DNA of 64,000 bases, from positions 186,001 to 250,000 of the forward strand of contig NZ_JANHKS010000003.1 in assembly GCF_028682175.1 (NCBI RefSeq), written 5' to 3'. This document shows, piece after piece, positions 9,796 to 21,162 of this stretch (the stretch's first letter is position 1; the number at the start of each line of letters is the position of its first letter). The DNA comes from Pseudomonas putida (GTDB lineage Bacteria; Pseudomonadota; Gammaproteobacteria; Pseudomonadales; Pseudomonadaceae). Both the position numbers and the translations under genes were made by a program. A model generated the notes under the pieces. That model saw nothing but the letters and a program-made list of their open reading frames with translations. It made no database searches and had not been told where the DNA came from.

Positions 9796-11343
9796 ATGGA
9801 ATGGCTTGCTGATCCCACGGCCTGGCTGGGCCTGTTGACGTTGATCGTGCTGGAACTGGTGCTGGGTATCGACAACCTGGTGTTCATCGCCATCCTCGCC
9901 GACAAGCTGCCGCCCGAGCAGCGCGACAAGGCGCGGGTGTTGGGCCTGTCCCTGGCGCTGATCATGCGCCTGGGCCTGTTGGCCAGTATTTCGTGGATGG
10001 TGACGCTGACCGAGCCGTTGTTCGAGGTCTTCGGCAAAAGCTTCTCCGGACGCGACCTGATCATGCTGTTCGGTGGTGTGTTCCTGCTGTTCAAGGCCAC
10101 GATGGAACTGCACGAACGCCTGGAGGGGCATGTCGCCCAGCAATCGGGCAGCGCCACCTACGCACTGTTCTGGCCCATCGTGGCGCAGATCGTGGTGCTG
10201 GACGCCGTGTTCTCGCTGGATGCCGTGATCACTGCCGTGGGGATGGTCGATGAACTGTCGATCATGATGATCGCCGTGATCTTCTCCATCGGCATCATGA
10301 TCGTCGCCAGCAAGCCGCTGACCGCCTTCGTCAACGCCCACCCGACGGTCATCATGCTGTGCCTGGGCTTCCTGATGATGATCGGCTTCAGCCTGACCGC
10401 CGATGGCCTGGGTTTCCACATCCCTAAAGGCTATCTGTACGCGGCAATCGGCTTCTCGATCCTGATCGAGGTGTTCAACCAGATCGCCCGTTCCCGACGC
10501 AAACGGAGCCTCAAGGGCCATCTGCCGCGCCGTGAGCGCATGGCCCATGCGGTGTTGCGCCTGATGGGCGGCAGAAAGCCGGGTGTCGAAGAAGTGGGCG
10601 AGGACATCGCCGACATGCTCGACGGCGATGCCGAAGAAGTGGTGTTCGACCGCCGCGAGCGGGTGATGATCAGCGGCGTGCTGCAACTGGCCCAGCGCCC
10701 GGTGCGCACGGTGATGACGGTGCGCAACGACGTGGACATGATCGATCTGGACGACGATCAGGAAAGCATTCGTCAGCGCCTGATGAACTCGTCCTATTCG
10801 CGCCTGCCGCTGGTGCGTGGCGGCCGGATCGACGAGCCGCTGGGCTTCGTGCACAAGAAGGAAATGCTCACGGCGATGCTGGCGGGCGTGGAGCCCAACC
10901 TGGAGCACATGGTGCGACCCACGCCCAACCTGCTGGACAGTTTCTCGGTGCTCAATGCCCTGGAGCAGATGCGCAGCCAGTCGACCCACATCGCGTTCGT
11001 GGTCAACGAGTTCGGTGACTTCACCGGCATCCTGACCATGACCGACATCCTGGAGTCCATCGCCGGTGAGTTGCCCGACGCGAGCGAAATCGACGGGCCG
11101 GACCTGATCGAGGAGGGCGAGGGTGTGCTGGTCAACGCGGCCATGAACCTCAGTCACCTGCGCGAACGCATCGGTTTCAAGGCCCGCGCCACCGACGAGT
11201 ATCAGACCCTGGCGGGGCTGATCATGAGCCTGCTGGATCGATTGCCGGTGATCGGCGACGAACTGGTATGGGAAGGGTGGAATGTGAAGGTGGTGCAAGT
11301 GCAGGAGCGGCGGGTGACGCGGGTGTTGTTGCGCAAGCTATAA
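9796..11343 (+). CDS. TerC family membrane protein with CBS and CorC/HlyC domains
   Basis: A 515-residue inner-membrane protein of the YoaE/YegH type. Residues 1-230 form a TerC domain of about seven membrane helices with the acidic [23 protein letters not shown] motif in the first helix, typical of TerC metal-ion-related proteins. Residues about 290-420 hold a CBS pair ([42 protein letters not shown]), and the end ([14 protein letters not shown]...[10 protein letters not shown]) is a CorC/HlyC transporter-associated domain. A role in manganese or other divalent metal handling is inferred from the family. AAGGA lies 11 bases before the ATG. A short leader ORF ends just upstream. Confidence 0.88.
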   Translation: MEWLADPTAWLGLLTLIVLELVLGIDNLVFIAILADKLPPEQRDKARVLGLSLALIMRLGLLASISWMVTLTEPLFEVFGKSFSGRDLIMLFGGVFLLFKATMELHERLEGHVAQQSGSATYALFWPIVAQIVVLDAVFSLDAVITAVGMVDELSIMMIAVIFSIGIMIVASKPLTAFVNAHPTVIMLCLGFLMMIGFSLTADGLGFHIPKGYLYAAIGFSILIEVFNQIARSRRKRSLKGHLPRRERMAHAVLRLMGGRKPGVEEVGEDIADMLDGDAEEVVFDRRERVMISGVLQLAQRPVRTVMTVRNDVDMIDLDDDQESIRQRLMNSSYSRLPLVRGGRIDEPLGFVHKKEMLTAMLAGVEPNLEHMVRPTPNLLDSFSVLNALEQMRSQSTHIAFVVNEFGDFTGILTMTDILESIAGELPDASEIDGPDLIEEGEGVLVNAAMNLSHLRERIGFKARATDEYQTLAGLIMSLLDRLPVIGDELVWEGWNVKVVQVQERRVTRVLLRKL

Positions 11344-11356
11344 GCGCAGTGACCAC

Positions 11357-11443
11357 CTGTAGGAGCGCGCTTGCCCGCGACGGCGGTGTGTCAGCCCATT
11401 GATACTGTGCTGACACCCCCTCGTCGCGGGCAAGCGCGCTCCT
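11357..11443. repeat. REP inverted pair (GTAGGAGCGCGC subtype)
   Basis: AGGAGCGCGCTTGCCCGCGA and its complement face each other, with GTGTGTCAG/CTGACAC also pairing inside. The palindrome sits between the convergent TerC and cptA genes, where it could act as a bidirectional 3' end. Confidence 0.9.
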
Positions 11444-11464
11444 TCGGTCCGTGGCGGCGGCGAG

Positions 11465-13198
11465 TTACTTGGTCACCACTTCCGGAGATTTCGCCGCCTT
11501 TTCCATCACCGCGAAATCACTCAGGCCTTTCTGCGCATACGGGTCGCCAATCAGCCGTGGGCGTGCCTTGAAGTCCAGGCTGACCAGGCTCTTGGTGGTG
11601 TCCAGTTCGTCAAAGCTGAGCCCCGCCAGTTGCGCCCAGGTGTGAATCAGGTTCGAACTGGTGTAAGCCCGGTTGTGGATGCTGTCGAAGTTCCAGTCGT
11701 GGGTCTCGCGCCATTTCGGCGAGGCGTAGGCAATGAACGGCACCGTGTACATCGGGATTGTCGGCTTGGCCTCGTTGCGCCCCAGCGTGTCGTGGCCCGC
11801 AGAGTCATAGACATCTTCGCCGTGGTCGGAAAGGTACAGCAGGAAGCCGTTCGGATCGGCCTTGCCGTAGGTCTTGATCAGGCTCGACACCACGAAGTCG
11901 TTGTACAGCACGGCGTTGTCGTAGCTGTTGTACAGCTCGAGCTTGCTGTCATCGATGGCAGCGGGAACGCCGTCGCGGCCGGTGAATTTCTCGTAGTCCT
12001 GCGGGTAGCGGTACTGGTAGCTCATGTGCGTACCCAGCAGGTGCACCACGATGAGCTTGCGCGGCGCCGCGTCATTCAATGCCTTGGCAAACGGTTCCAG
12101 CACGTCGCCGTCGTACTGGCGGGCGTTCTGGTTGCGGTTGTTGTTCAGGTACACCTGCTCGTCGGCCTGCTCGGAGAAGGTCGTGAGCATGGTGTTGCGC
12201 TTGGTCATCGTCTGCTGGTTGGTGATCCAGAAGGTCTTGTAGCCCGCCTGTTTCATCACGCTGACGATGGATGGCGTCTTCAGGTACAGGTCCGGGTTTT
12301 CTTCATCGGCGAAGGTCAGGACCTGCTGCAGCGCCTCGATGGTGTAGGGGCGCGGGGTGATGACGTTGTCGAACACCTGCAACTGGTCTTTCATGGCGTC
12401 CAGGTTGGGTGTGGTCTGGCGTGGGTAGCCATATAGATGCATGCGGCCACGGTTGGTGGACTCACCGATCACCAGCACCAGCGTGGTGGGCAGGCCGGCT
12501 TGCTGATCCTTGAGGTTCTTCAGCGGGGCGATGCTGCTACTGGTGGCCAGCATGTCCTGCATGCTGTCCAGCTGCTGGGTGTAGCGATGGTAGGCCACCA
12601 GCATCTGCCATGGCACGGCAGGCTCGATGCGCGACTCGAAGGCTTCCAGGCCGGCTGCGGTGGTGTCGAAGCGCGACATCTGCTTGGCCAGCGGGTAGCC
12701 GATGATCGCAACCAGTAACGCCACGGCGGTCACCCAGGCGCGGCCACGGGGCATGTACACCGGGCGCAGGCGAGTCCAGAGGAAAATCGCGAAGGCGGTG
12801 TGGGCGATGAAGGCCAGCACGATCCACCAGGCGAAGTACTGGGTCATGTACTCGCCAGCTTCAGAGATGTTCGACTCGAACATGATGAAGATGACGCTCT
12901 GGGAAAACTCCTGCTGATAAATGAAGAAGTAACCCAGGCTGGCCATGGAGCAGGCCCAGAGCACCACGCCGATGACGGCGGCCATCACGCGGGTCTTGTT
13001 GGGGAACAGCAGCATCGGCGCGAGCCAGATGCCACTCATAACGAACGCCTGGCGAAATCCTGCGAAGCCGGTGATGCCGGTCAACTGGATCAGCAGTTGG
13101 GTGATTCCGGAGAAGTACCAGAAGAAGACGAACAGCCAGGCGAGACCCGCCCAGTCGAATTTTTTCGGAGTCGGGGTGCTCCGTTGCGTTGTTGCCAT
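11465..13198 (-). CDS. cptA: phosphoethanolamine transferase CptA
   Basis: A 577-residue inner-membrane EptA/CptA-type enzyme, the same length as E. coli CptA, which adds phosphoethanolamine to lipopolysaccharide core. Four to five N-terminal membrane helices (to about residue 185) precede a periplasmic sulfatase-like domain. Catalytic signatures are VIGESTNRGRMHLYGY with the nucleophile Thr and metal ligand Glu, QTTPNLDAM, and YLSDHGEDVYD. It is a single gene with a REP palindrome downstream. No PmrAB-type regulator is adjacent, so its control is unknown. Confidence 0.9.
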   Translation of the reverse strand: MATTQRSTPTPKKFDWAGLAWLFVFFWYFSGITQLLIQLTGITGFAGFRQAFVMSGIWLAPMLLFPNKTRVMAAVIGVVLWACSMASLGYFFIYQQEFSQSVIFIMFESNISEAGEYMTQYFAWWIVLAFIAHTAFAIFLWTRLRPVYMPRGRAWVTAVALLVAIIGYPLAKQMSRFDTTAAGLEAFESRIEPAVPWQMLVAYHRYTQQLDSMQDMLATSSSIAPLKNLKDQQAGLPTTLVLVIGESTNRGRMHLYGYPRQTTPNLDAMKDQLQVFDNVITPRPYTIEALQQVLTFADEENPDLYLKTPSIVSVMKQAGYKTFWITNQQTMTKRNTMLTTFSEQADEQVYLNNNRNQNARQYDGDVLEPFAKALNDAAPRKLIVVHLLGTHMSYQYRYPQDYEKFTGRDGVPAAIDDSKLELYNSYDNAVLYNDFVVSSLIKTYGKADPNGFLLYLSDHGEDVYDSAGHDTLGRNEAKPTIPMYTVPFIAYASPKWRETHDWNFDSIHNRAYTSSNLIHTWAQLAGLSFDELDTTKSLVSLDFKARPRLIGDPYAQKGLSDFAVMEKAAKSPEVVTK

Positions 13199-13481
13199 CA
13201 GGCGCTCCAGCTATGGATCTTTCGCGCGGCCGAACAGCACGGACGCGTCACAGAGGGGCGTGAGTATGGTGATGGGCAGGTGAAAAATATGTGAGACGGG
13301 TGTCGGGACGGTGTCGTTTGACACACAAATGTGCTTTCAGGGCGGTTGAACGATACATCGCGCAACGGGTCCGACGCTTGGCAGGTCGAGTTTCAAGAGG
13401 GTGAAGGCAGCGGGGGATCAACCAGGGGGCAAGCCAGCAGATCGGGCTTGCCATGTACGGGGAAGGCGGGCGGAGCGGGGA

Positions 13482-13655
13482 TCAGGCTTGCAGGGCGGTG
13501 CCCGACGAAGCGATCTGGGTGTGCTGCAGCAGTTGGGTCAACTGAGCCACTTTCTTTTGCAACTGATCACGTTCTTCTTTCAATTCACGCAGTTCGTCGC
13601 GACGAATGGTAACGTACAGGGTTTGTGGAACGCTTGCAGGTAGTACTGTGCCCAT
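13482..13655 (-). CDS. 57-residue coiled-coil protein
   Basis: Short gene of 57 codons. ATG at 13655 has GCGAGGTGAGCA directly upstream, a good ribosome-binding site, and the frame closes TGA at 13482. The protein has a short N-terminal strand-like part (QTLYVTIRRDELRELKEE) and then a heptad-like Leu/Gln helix (RDQLQKKVAQLTQLLQH), so it probably forms a coiled coil or oligomer. Function is unknown and I recognise no family. It is divergent from gnd, about 310 bases away. Confidence 0.7.
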   Translation of the reverse strand: MGTVLPASVPQTLYVTIRRDELRELKEERDQLQKKVAQLTQLLQHTQIASSGTALQA

Positions 13656-13967
13656 TGCTCACCTCGCAAATGGCGGATTCAACATCGTAAGGTTCAAGCA
13701 ATGACAGCATCGCTACCCGACTTGCCTATGCTTCCTACCTTTGTCGGCGCGGATTCTGATTTCTTTTGACGCAAAAGGGAACTTTTTTATTTTGAATTGT
13801 CGCTAAGGTGCGCCCCTCGCGACAAACGGCAGTTTAGAGCGGATCTTGCGCACCAAGATGAAACTATTTTCACCCTGAAACCTTCGTTTTGCGCCCCGGA
13901 CTAACCCAACAGGCGGTACTGGGCTATAAAATGGGGCACCCGTTTTTTGATTAAGGAGCACCTCTAC
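13656..13967. promoter_or_regulatory. divergent promoter region, small coiled-coil gene / gnd
   Basis: About 310 bases, locally AT-rich around 13780-13800 (AACTTTTTTATTTTGAATTG), then TATAAAATGGGGC at 13925-13937 in front of gnd. A promoter for gnd is likely here. No operator could be assigned. Confidence 0.4.
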
Positions 13968-14944
13968 ATGCAACTCGGGATTGTCGGACTAGGCCGCATG
14001 GGCGGCAACATCGCACGTCGACTGATGCTCAATGGCCACACCACTGTGGTCTATGATCGCGATGAGCAGTCTCGCACCGTGCTCGCCAACGAGGGTTCGA
14101 CGCCAGCCAATGACCTCGCGTCACTGGTGGCTGCACTGGAAAAACCGCGCGCGGTGTGGGTCATGCTGCCCGCTGGCGCGCCGACCGAAGACACCATCAA
14201 CGTCCTGGCCGACCTGCTGGAGCCGGACGACGTCATCATCGACGGCGGCAACACTTTCTATAAGGACGACGTTCGTCGCTCCCACGCCCTCCAGGAAAAA
14301 GGCCTGCACTACGTCGACGTCGGGACCTCCGGCGGCGTCTGGGGCCTGGAGCGCGGCTACTGCATGATGATCGGCGGCGAAACCGAAGTCGTGAACCGCC
14401 TCGATCCGCTGTTCAAGACCCTGGCACCGGGCATCGGCAACATCCCGCGCACCAAGGATCGCGCCAAGGACGCCGACCCGCGCGCCGAGCAGGGCTACAT
14501 CCACGCAGGCCCGCCGGGCGCTGGCCATTTCGTCAAGATGATCCACAACGGCATCGAGTACGGAATGATGCAGGCCTTCGCCGAGGGCTTCGACATCCTC
14601 AAGACCAAGAACTCTGACAACCTGCCTGCCGACCAGCGTTTCGACCTGAACCTTGGCGACATCGCCGAAGTCTGGCGCCGTGGCAGTGTGGTGTCTTCCT
14701 GGCTGCTGGACCTGACCGCCGACGCACTGGCGACCGATCCGCAGCTCAATGCCTATTCAGGCTCGGTCGCCGACAGCGGCGAAGGACGCTGGACCATCGA
14801 GGCTGCCATGGAGCAGGCCGTTCCGGTTCCAGTGCTGTCCACCTCGCTGTTCGCCCGTTTCCGCTCCCGTCAACAAAGCACGTACGGCGACAAGATGCTG
14901 TCGGCCATGCGTTTCGGATTTGGTGGTCATAAGGAACCAAAATA

Positions 14945-14945
<1 letters not shown>
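13968..14945 (+). CDS. gnd: 6-phosphogluconate dehydrogenase, decarboxylating (short form)
   Basis: Oxidative pentose phosphate enzyme converting 6-phosphogluconate to ribulose 5-phosphate and CO2. At 325 residues it belongs to the short GntZ/YqeC-like class rather than the 470-residue class. The Rossmann motif is [16 protein letters not shown] at residues 4-19, with VIDGGNTFY and the substrate-site stretch [22 protein letters not shown]. The start at 13968 (MQLGIVGLG) follows AAGGAG about 12 bases away. The stop overlaps the zwf start as TAATG, so gnd-zwf are coupled. Confidence 0.93.
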
Positions 14946-16464
<1,519 letters not shown>

Positions 16465-16468
<4 letters not shown>

Positions 16469-17283
16469 GTGAATCTGCGCAACCTCTCATCCAGTTCATG
16501 CTCTCCGACATCGATGGCACCTTGTTGCGCCCCGATCACAGCCTGAGCCAGGCCAACATCGAGGCGGTGCGCAAGCTCAAGGAGGCCGGGATTCATTTCT
16601 CGGTCGCCAGCAGCCGGCCACCGCGGGCCATGCGCGAGCAGATCCGCGCGCTGGGCATCGATGTGCCTACGGTCGGGTTCAACGGGGCCAATATCGTCAA
16701 CCCTGACGGCAGCCTGCTCAAGGCCCATCGCATCGACCCCCACGCTGCGCGCATCAGCCTTGAGCTGTTCGCTGGCGAACGGGTTTCGGTGTGGGTGTTC
16801 GCCGACGATCAATGGCTGCTGCTCGACCCGCAAGGGGATTACGTCGAGCACGAACGCAACACCCTGGGCTATGACTTCGTGCAGGTCGAGCATTTCGACG
16901 AGGTGATCGATCGCATCGACAAGATCGTCGCGGCCAGCAAGGACTTCGAGTTGCTCAAACAGCTCGAAGCCCGGCTCAACCCGCTGATCGCCCAGACGGC
17001 TCTGGCGGCGCGCTCGCAATCCTACTACCTGGATGTCACGGCGCTGGACGCCAACAAGGGGACGGCGCTGGCGACAGTGGCGCAGGCCCTGGGCGTGGAC
17101 ATGGCGCATACAGCGGCCATAGGTGATGCCGGCAACGACGTGGCGATGTTCCGGCGTGCAGGGCTGTCGATCGCGATGGGCCAGGCAGAAACCGGGGTCA
17201 AGACCCACGCCAACTACGTAACGGGCAGCAACCTGGAAGACGGGCTGGCGACGGCCATCGAGCGTTACATCCTGCCACGCTGA
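16465..17283 (+). CDS. HAD superfamily, Cof-type phosphatase
   Basis: A 272-residue Cof/YidA-like haloacid dehalogenase-type sugar phosphatase. Motif I is MLSDIDGTLLRPDHS (nucleophile Asp at about residue 13), motif II is SVASSRPP, a C2 cap domain lies between about residues 85 and 190, and motif IV is AAIGDAGNDVAMFRRAG with K from NKGTAL. ATG at 16465 overlaps the zwf stop, indicating translational coupling with sugar-phosphate metabolism. The specific phosphate ester cannot be predicted. Confidence 0.9.
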
Positions 17284-17295
17284 TTCAAACGCTTG

Positions 17296-17389
17296 CCCGT
17301 AGCAGCACGGCTTGCCGGCGGGAGCGGTGTGTCAGAAAACCCTCTGTGCCTGACACACCGCTCCCGCCGGCAAGCCGTGCTGCTACGGG
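17296..17389. repeat. perfect 40-bp-arm inverted repeat (paired REP)
   Basis: Arms of 40 bases, from CCCGTAGCAGCACGGCTTGC to the GTGTGTCAG end, are perfectly complementary across a 14-base loop. The element lies between the HAD gene and the GH15 gene. It is a paired GTAGCAG-subtype REP and would fold into a very stable RNA hairpin within any read-through transcript. Confidence 0.93.
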
Positions 17390-17423
17390 TTCTTCACCCA
17401 GACACCAGAAGGACACGCACCTA

Positions 17424-19244
17424 ATGGCTGTACCGATTGAAGACTACGCGCTGCTCGGCAACTGCCGCACCGCAGCGCTGGTGACCCGCGACGGGTCGCT
17501 GGACTGGTTGTGTTTTCCGCGTTTCGACGCGCCTGCCTGCTTTGCTGCCCTGTTGGGCGACAGCGACAACGGTCGCTGGAAAATTGCCCCGCAACAGACC
17601 GCCAACTGCCAGATCACCCGCCGTTATCGCGACGGCACGCTGATTCTGGAAACCCTGTTCACCACCGATACCGGCCGCGCGATGCTCATCGACTTCATGC
17701 CCATGGCAGTCGATAACAGCGTGGTGCGTCTGGTGGTGGGGCTGGAAGGCGAGGTCGAGTTCGGCATGGATCTGGCGATCCGCTTCGATTACGGCAGCAA
17801 CGTGCCGTGGGTCGAAAAGCGCGAGCCCCATGTCATGACGGCGGTAGGCGGCCCGGAAATGCTGGTGTTGCGCACACCGGCCGAAGTGCATCCGATGGAT
17901 CATCACACTGAAAGCCTGTTCAGCGTGAAGGCCGGCCAGCGCCTGGGTTTCGGACTGACCTGGCAGGCGTCCCACGAGCCGGTGCGCAAGGGCTTCGATT
18001 GCGAGCAGGCGCTGGAACAGACCGAAAGCTTCTGGCGCGAGTTCTCCGACCGTTGTCCCGACGTCGGCCCCTGGTCCGAGCAGGTCAAGCGCTCGCTGAT
18101 CACCCTCAAGGCCATGACCTATGCGCCCACGGGAGGCATCGTCGCCGCCGTGACCACCTCGCTGCCTGAGCAACTGGGCGGCGAGCGCAACTGGGACTAC
18201 CGCTTCTGCTGGCTGCGTGACGCAACCATGACGCTGCTGGCCTTCATGAACCTGGGTTATTTCGATGAAGCCACGGCGTGGCGCAACTGGCTGTTGCGCT
18301 CGGTGGCCGGCAACCCTGAACAGGTGCAGATCATGTACGGCCTGGGCGGTGAGCGGCGGCTACCGGAATATGAACTGCCCTGGCTCAGCGGCTATGAGGA
18401 TTCGCGCCCGGTGCGGATCGGCAACGCAGCGGCCACCCAGATGCAACTGGACGTGTATGGCGAAGTGGCGGATGCCATGACCCAGGCGCTCAAGAGCGGG
18501 CTGCCGCGCTTGCCGCGCAGTATCGAGATCCAGAAGGTCATCATGCCGTTTCTGGAGAGCGTGTGGCGCAACCCTGATGCCGGGATCTGGGAAATCCGTT
18601 CCGAGCCACGGCATTTTACACATTCCAAGGTGATGGCCTGGGTGTCGTTCGACCGCAATGCCGGTGTGCTGGCGCAGAGTGACAACCCGGAAGACCGCGA
18701 GCGTGGGCTGCATTACCGCAGGATCGCCGACGAGATCCACGCCGACGTCTGCGCCAGGGGCTACGACGCCCAACTGGGCAGCTTCGTGCAGACCTACGGC
18801 GGCAAGGAAATGGATGCCAGCCTGCTGCAGATCGCCTTGACCGGGTTTCTGCCGGTCGAGGATCCGCGCGTGGCCGGCACCATCGCGCAGGTCGAGAAAG
18901 CGCTGATGCAGGATGGGCTGCTGTTGCGCTATGACAGCGAGCGCAGCACCGATGGCGTGTCGGGCAGCGAAGGCACCTTTCTGGTCTGTTCGTTCTGGCT
19001 GGCGGATGTGTATGTGTTGCAGGGGCGCGAGGAGGAGGCGGCCGCGCTGTTCGACCGCTTGTGCGGCCTGTGCAACGACGTCGGTTTGCTGGCCGAGCAG
19101 TATGATCCCAGGGCCAGGCGCATGCTCGGCAATTTCCCGCAAGCGTTCAGCCACATCGGCATCATCAACACCGCCCTGAACCTGCACCGCGTGATCTGCC
19201 CGGTCAAGGCCCGGGCCGCCCATGAGGATGCGGTGACGCAGTGA
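17424..19244 (+). CDS. glycoside hydrolase family 15 protein (glucoamylase/trehalase-like)
   Basis: A 606-residue (alpha/alpha)6-barrel hydrolase with the N-terminal region typical of bacterial GH15 (IEDYALLGNCRTAALVTRDGSLDWLCFPRFD). The core motif GGERNWDYRFCWLRDATMTL and the later acidic GSEGTFLVCSFWLADVY probably carry the two catalytic Glu residues. Family members cleave alpha-1,4/1,6-glucans or, in some lineages, trehalose, and the sequence does not decide. No signal peptide is seen, so it acts in the cytoplasm. ATG at 17424 follows AAGGA by about 10 bases. Functionally it fits the glucan/trehalose genes elsewhere in the window. Confidence 0.88.
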   Translation: MAVPIEDYALLGNCRTAALVTRDGSLDWLCFPRFDAPACFAALLGDSDNGRWKIAPQQTANCQITRRYRDGTLILETLFTTDTGRAMLIDFMPMAVDNSVVRLVVGLEGEVEFGMDLAIRFDYGSNVPWVEKREPHVMTAVGGPEMLVLRTPAEVHPMDHHTESLFSVKAGQRLGFGLTWQASHEPVRKGFDCEQALEQTESFWREFSDRCPDVGPWSEQVKRSLITLKAMTYAPTGGIVAAVTTSLPEQLGGERNWDYRFCWLRDATMTLLAFMNLGYFDEATAWRNWLLRSVAGNPEQVQIMYGLGGERRLPEYELPWLSGYEDSRPVRIGNAAATQMQLDVYGEVADAMTQALKSGLPRLPRSIEIQKVIMPFLESVWRNPDAGIWEIRSEPRHFTHSKVMAWVSFDRNAGVLAQSDNPEDRERGLHYRRIADEIHADVCARGYDAQLGSFVQTYGGKEMDASLLQIALTGFLPVEDPRVAGTIAQVEKALMQDGLLLRYDSERSTDGVSGSEGTFLVCSFWLADVYVLQGREEEAAALFDRLCGLCNDVGLLAEQYDPRARRMLGNFPQAFSHIGIINTALNLHRVICPVKARAAHEDAVTQ

Positions 19245-19261
19245 TGCATTCACGCCGCATA

Positions 19262-19330
19262 CCCGTAGCAGCCGGGCTTGCCCGCGGGGGCGGCCTTGAA
19301 ATCGCTCCCGCCGGCAAGCCGTGCTGCTAC
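19262..19330. repeat. REP inverted pair (GTAGCAG subtype)
   Basis: CCCGTAGCAGCCGGGCTTGC faces GCCGGCAAGCCGTGCTGCTAC in the gap between the convergent GH15 and alkB genes. Confidence 0.88.
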
Positions 19331-19357
19331 AGAAGCATCGCTCCTACAGCATCAGTG

Positions 19358-20038
19358 TCAACGTGCCTTGCGAAAGGTGAAGTTGATCCGCTGCTCGCCC
19401 AACTGCGGATGCTCCGCCTGTTTGATCGGCATCACGCCGTGGTAGCGCAGGCGGTCTTCGCCGCCCCAGACCACCACATCGCCATGAAACAGCGGCACCC
19501 GTTGCGTGGCGTCGCTGCGGGCATGGCCGCCGAACAGGAAAATGGCCGGAATGCCCAGGGATACCGACACCACGGGCCACTGATAATCGCGCTCGTCCTT
19601 GTCCTGATGCAGCGACAGCCTTGCGCCTGGAATGTAGCGGTTGATCAGGCAGGCATCAGGCTGGAAGCCCGCAAACCCCGCAGCCTCGGCTGCTGCGCGT
19701 GCCAGCTCCATGAACACTTCAGGCATTGCCGGCCAGGGCTGGCCGGTCTGCGGATCGATGGGGCTATACAGGTAGCCGTTGCGGTCGGTGGTCCAGCCGA
19801 ACTGGCCGCAACTGCTCAGCGCAACCGACATGGTGTAACCACCCGGGGTGACCATGTTGCGAAAGGGCGCCTGTGTCAGCGTCGCTTCCAGGGCAGGCAG
19901 CAAGCGGTCTAGCAGGGGCAGGGCAAAGCCACGAAACACAAAGGATTGCGCCCCGATCTGCTCGGTGGACGGCGGCTGCGGGCTGTCGTCTGCGAACAGG
20001 TCGAATGTGGCGGGCGTAGTGCCTTTGCGTTGCATCAT
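19358..20038 (-). CDS. alkB: alkylated DNA repair dioxygenase AlkB
   Basis: 2-oxoglutarate/Fe(II) dioxygenase that removes methyl groups from 1-methyladenine and 3-methylcytosine in DNA, with about 226 residues (E. coli 216). The iron ligands are seen as LSLHQDKDE (HxD) and the distal His in GEDRLRYHGV. The 2-oxoglutarate-binding Arg pair is in the C-terminal RINFTFRKAR. The substrate loop GGYTMSVALSSCGQFGWTTDRNGYLYS is present. The start is uncertain between ATGs at 20038 and 20035; neither has a strong ribosome-binding site. No ada gene is adjacent. Confidence 0.92.
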   Translation of the reverse strand: MMQRKGTTPATFDLFADDSPQPPSTEQIGAQSFVFRGFALPLLDRLLPALEATLTQAPFRNMVTPGGYTMSVALSSCGQFGWTTDRNGYLYSPIDPQTGQPWPAMPEVFMELARAAAEAAGFAGFQPDACLINRYIPGARLSLHQDKDERDYQWPVVSVSLGIPAIFLFGGHARSDATQRVPLFHGDVVVWGGEDRLRYHGVMPIKQAEHPQLGEQRINFTFRKAR

Positions 20039-20066
20039 CGCGGCGTGCCTGGCTGTCTGTTGGCGC

Positions 20067-20246
20067 TTACAGCGCTTTGCTGACCTTGACGTCACTGATG
20101 ACGTCGTCGCTGTCGCCGTGCATCTTCTGCAGGGCTGCCAGGGCTTCTTCGGCGGACGGCGATTGCAGCAGGGCGAACTCGAAGCGGCGCTCGCCGTTGA
20201 GTTTGTAGCTGATGGCGTATTTGACGACGGGGGCTTGGTTGCTCAC
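20067..20246 (-). CDS. 59-residue conserved small protein
   Basis: Short protein starting at GTG 20246 with AAGGAACC about 5 bases upstream. An in-frame start further upstream lacks a ribosome-binding site. The protein (begins VSNQAPVVKYAISYKL) reads as a beta-hairpin followed by a helix (SAEEALAALQKMHGD) and a final strand (DVISDVKVSK). I recognise no named family. It lies 28 bases upstream of alkB on the same strand, so the two may be co-transcribed. Confidence 0.7.
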   Translation of the reverse strand: MSNQAPVVKYAISYKLNGERRFEFALLQSPSAEEALAALQKMHGDSDDVISDVKVSKAL

Positions 20247-20321
20247 GTTGGGTTCCTTGGCAGGTGTCAGGTGCGCGCGCTGCAACGAAGCTTTCACGCG
20301 CACCGGTGTCTAATGGAAGAA

Positions 20322-20630
20322 TCAGCTCAGGCGCGACGAGGTGCGGCGAACGATCTTGATCGAGTGGGTGAACGTGGTCTTGCGCCCGCCGCCGTGGCTG
20401 TCCATCTTGCGCCCGGCGGTGTCGATGGTGATGTTCCAGAAGCCGCTGCTGGGCACCGTGATCTTGGCCGGGAAGCGGTCAAATGCGCCGCCGTGGTAGG
20501 TGTGGCGCCCGCCGTTCTTGAAGCTGCGGAAATTCGCGTCGCTCATCAGACGGATGTTGCAGAGCTGGGAGCACTCGATGACGACCATGTCGTCTTCATT
20601 GAGGTGCTCGCGCTGGTGTACGAATTTCAT
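20322..20630 (-). CDS. DUF1883 domain protein
   Basis: A 102-residue protein beginning MKFVHQREHLNEDDMVVIECSQLCN at ATG 20630, with GGAG 7 bases upstream. It looks all-beta, with a run of Gly/His residues (GGRHTYHGGAFDRFP) and a typical KITVPSSGFWNITIDTAG core, which I recall as the DUF1883 family of unknown function. A His/Gly-rich loop (KMDSHGGGRKTTF) could bind metal, but this is inference. The next gene downstream on the same strand is the 59-residue protein. Confidence 0.72.
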   Translation of the reverse strand: MKFVHQREHLNEDDMVVIECSQLCNIRLMSDANFRSFKNGGRHTYHGGAFDRFPAKITVPSSGFWNITIDTAGRKMDSHGGGRKTTFTHSIKIVRRTSSRLS

Positions 20631-20799
20631 GGGTGTCTCCAGGGACAGGGCATGCTTGAAAACCCGAAACGATATCACGGCAACCCGAGCCTTTGCTCGC
20701 CACATGGCCTATGGAGGCGATTGCGGCAATGAAAAAGTGCAAAACCCGGGGATTTAATCGAAGTCCGGCTTGTCGTAGGACATTTATTGGAGGGATTGT

Positions 20800-21156
20800 A
20801 TGAAACTGGCTGTTGTTATTTTGGCCCTGGCGATGACCGGTTGTGCCTCTGTGGCGGACATCGAACACACGCCACCGACCATGAACGTGATGTCTGGCAA
20901 ATCCCCCCAGGAATACGCCGACTGCTTCGTGGCCCGGATCACCGACAGCCGCAATCCGCCGCAGATCGAGCCGCACCGTGAGGGCATGCGGGTCATCGTC
21001 CCGCAGAAATTCACCCACGGGACGCCGACCGCGATTGTCGATATCGAGAAGCGCTCGGGCGGCAGCTCCATCAAGTTGTTCGAGAGTGGTGGCAACAACC
21101 CGCTACGCCCCAAGGACATCCAGCACGCGGTCAACGCCTGTATTTCCGGTGAGTGA
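20800..21156 (+). CDS. putative lipoprotein, 118 residues
   Basis: The N-terminus MKLAVVILALAMTGCASV is a textbook lipoprotein signal with lipobox MTGC (lipidated Cys at residue 15), so the protein should be anchored in the envelope. The mature part of about 100 residues contains two further Cys (CFVARITDS and NACISGE) that could form a disulfide. TTGGAGGG precedes the ATG by 6 bases. It is convergent with another lipoprotein gene, ending 6 bases from it. Function is unknown. Confidence 0.85.
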   Translation: MKLAVVILALAMTGCASVADIEHTPPTMNVMSGKSPQEYADCFVARITDSRNPPQIEPHREGMRVIVPQKFTHGTPTAIVDIEKRSGGSSIKLFESGGNNPLRPKDIQHAVNACISGE

Positions 21157-21162
21157 CCGCGC

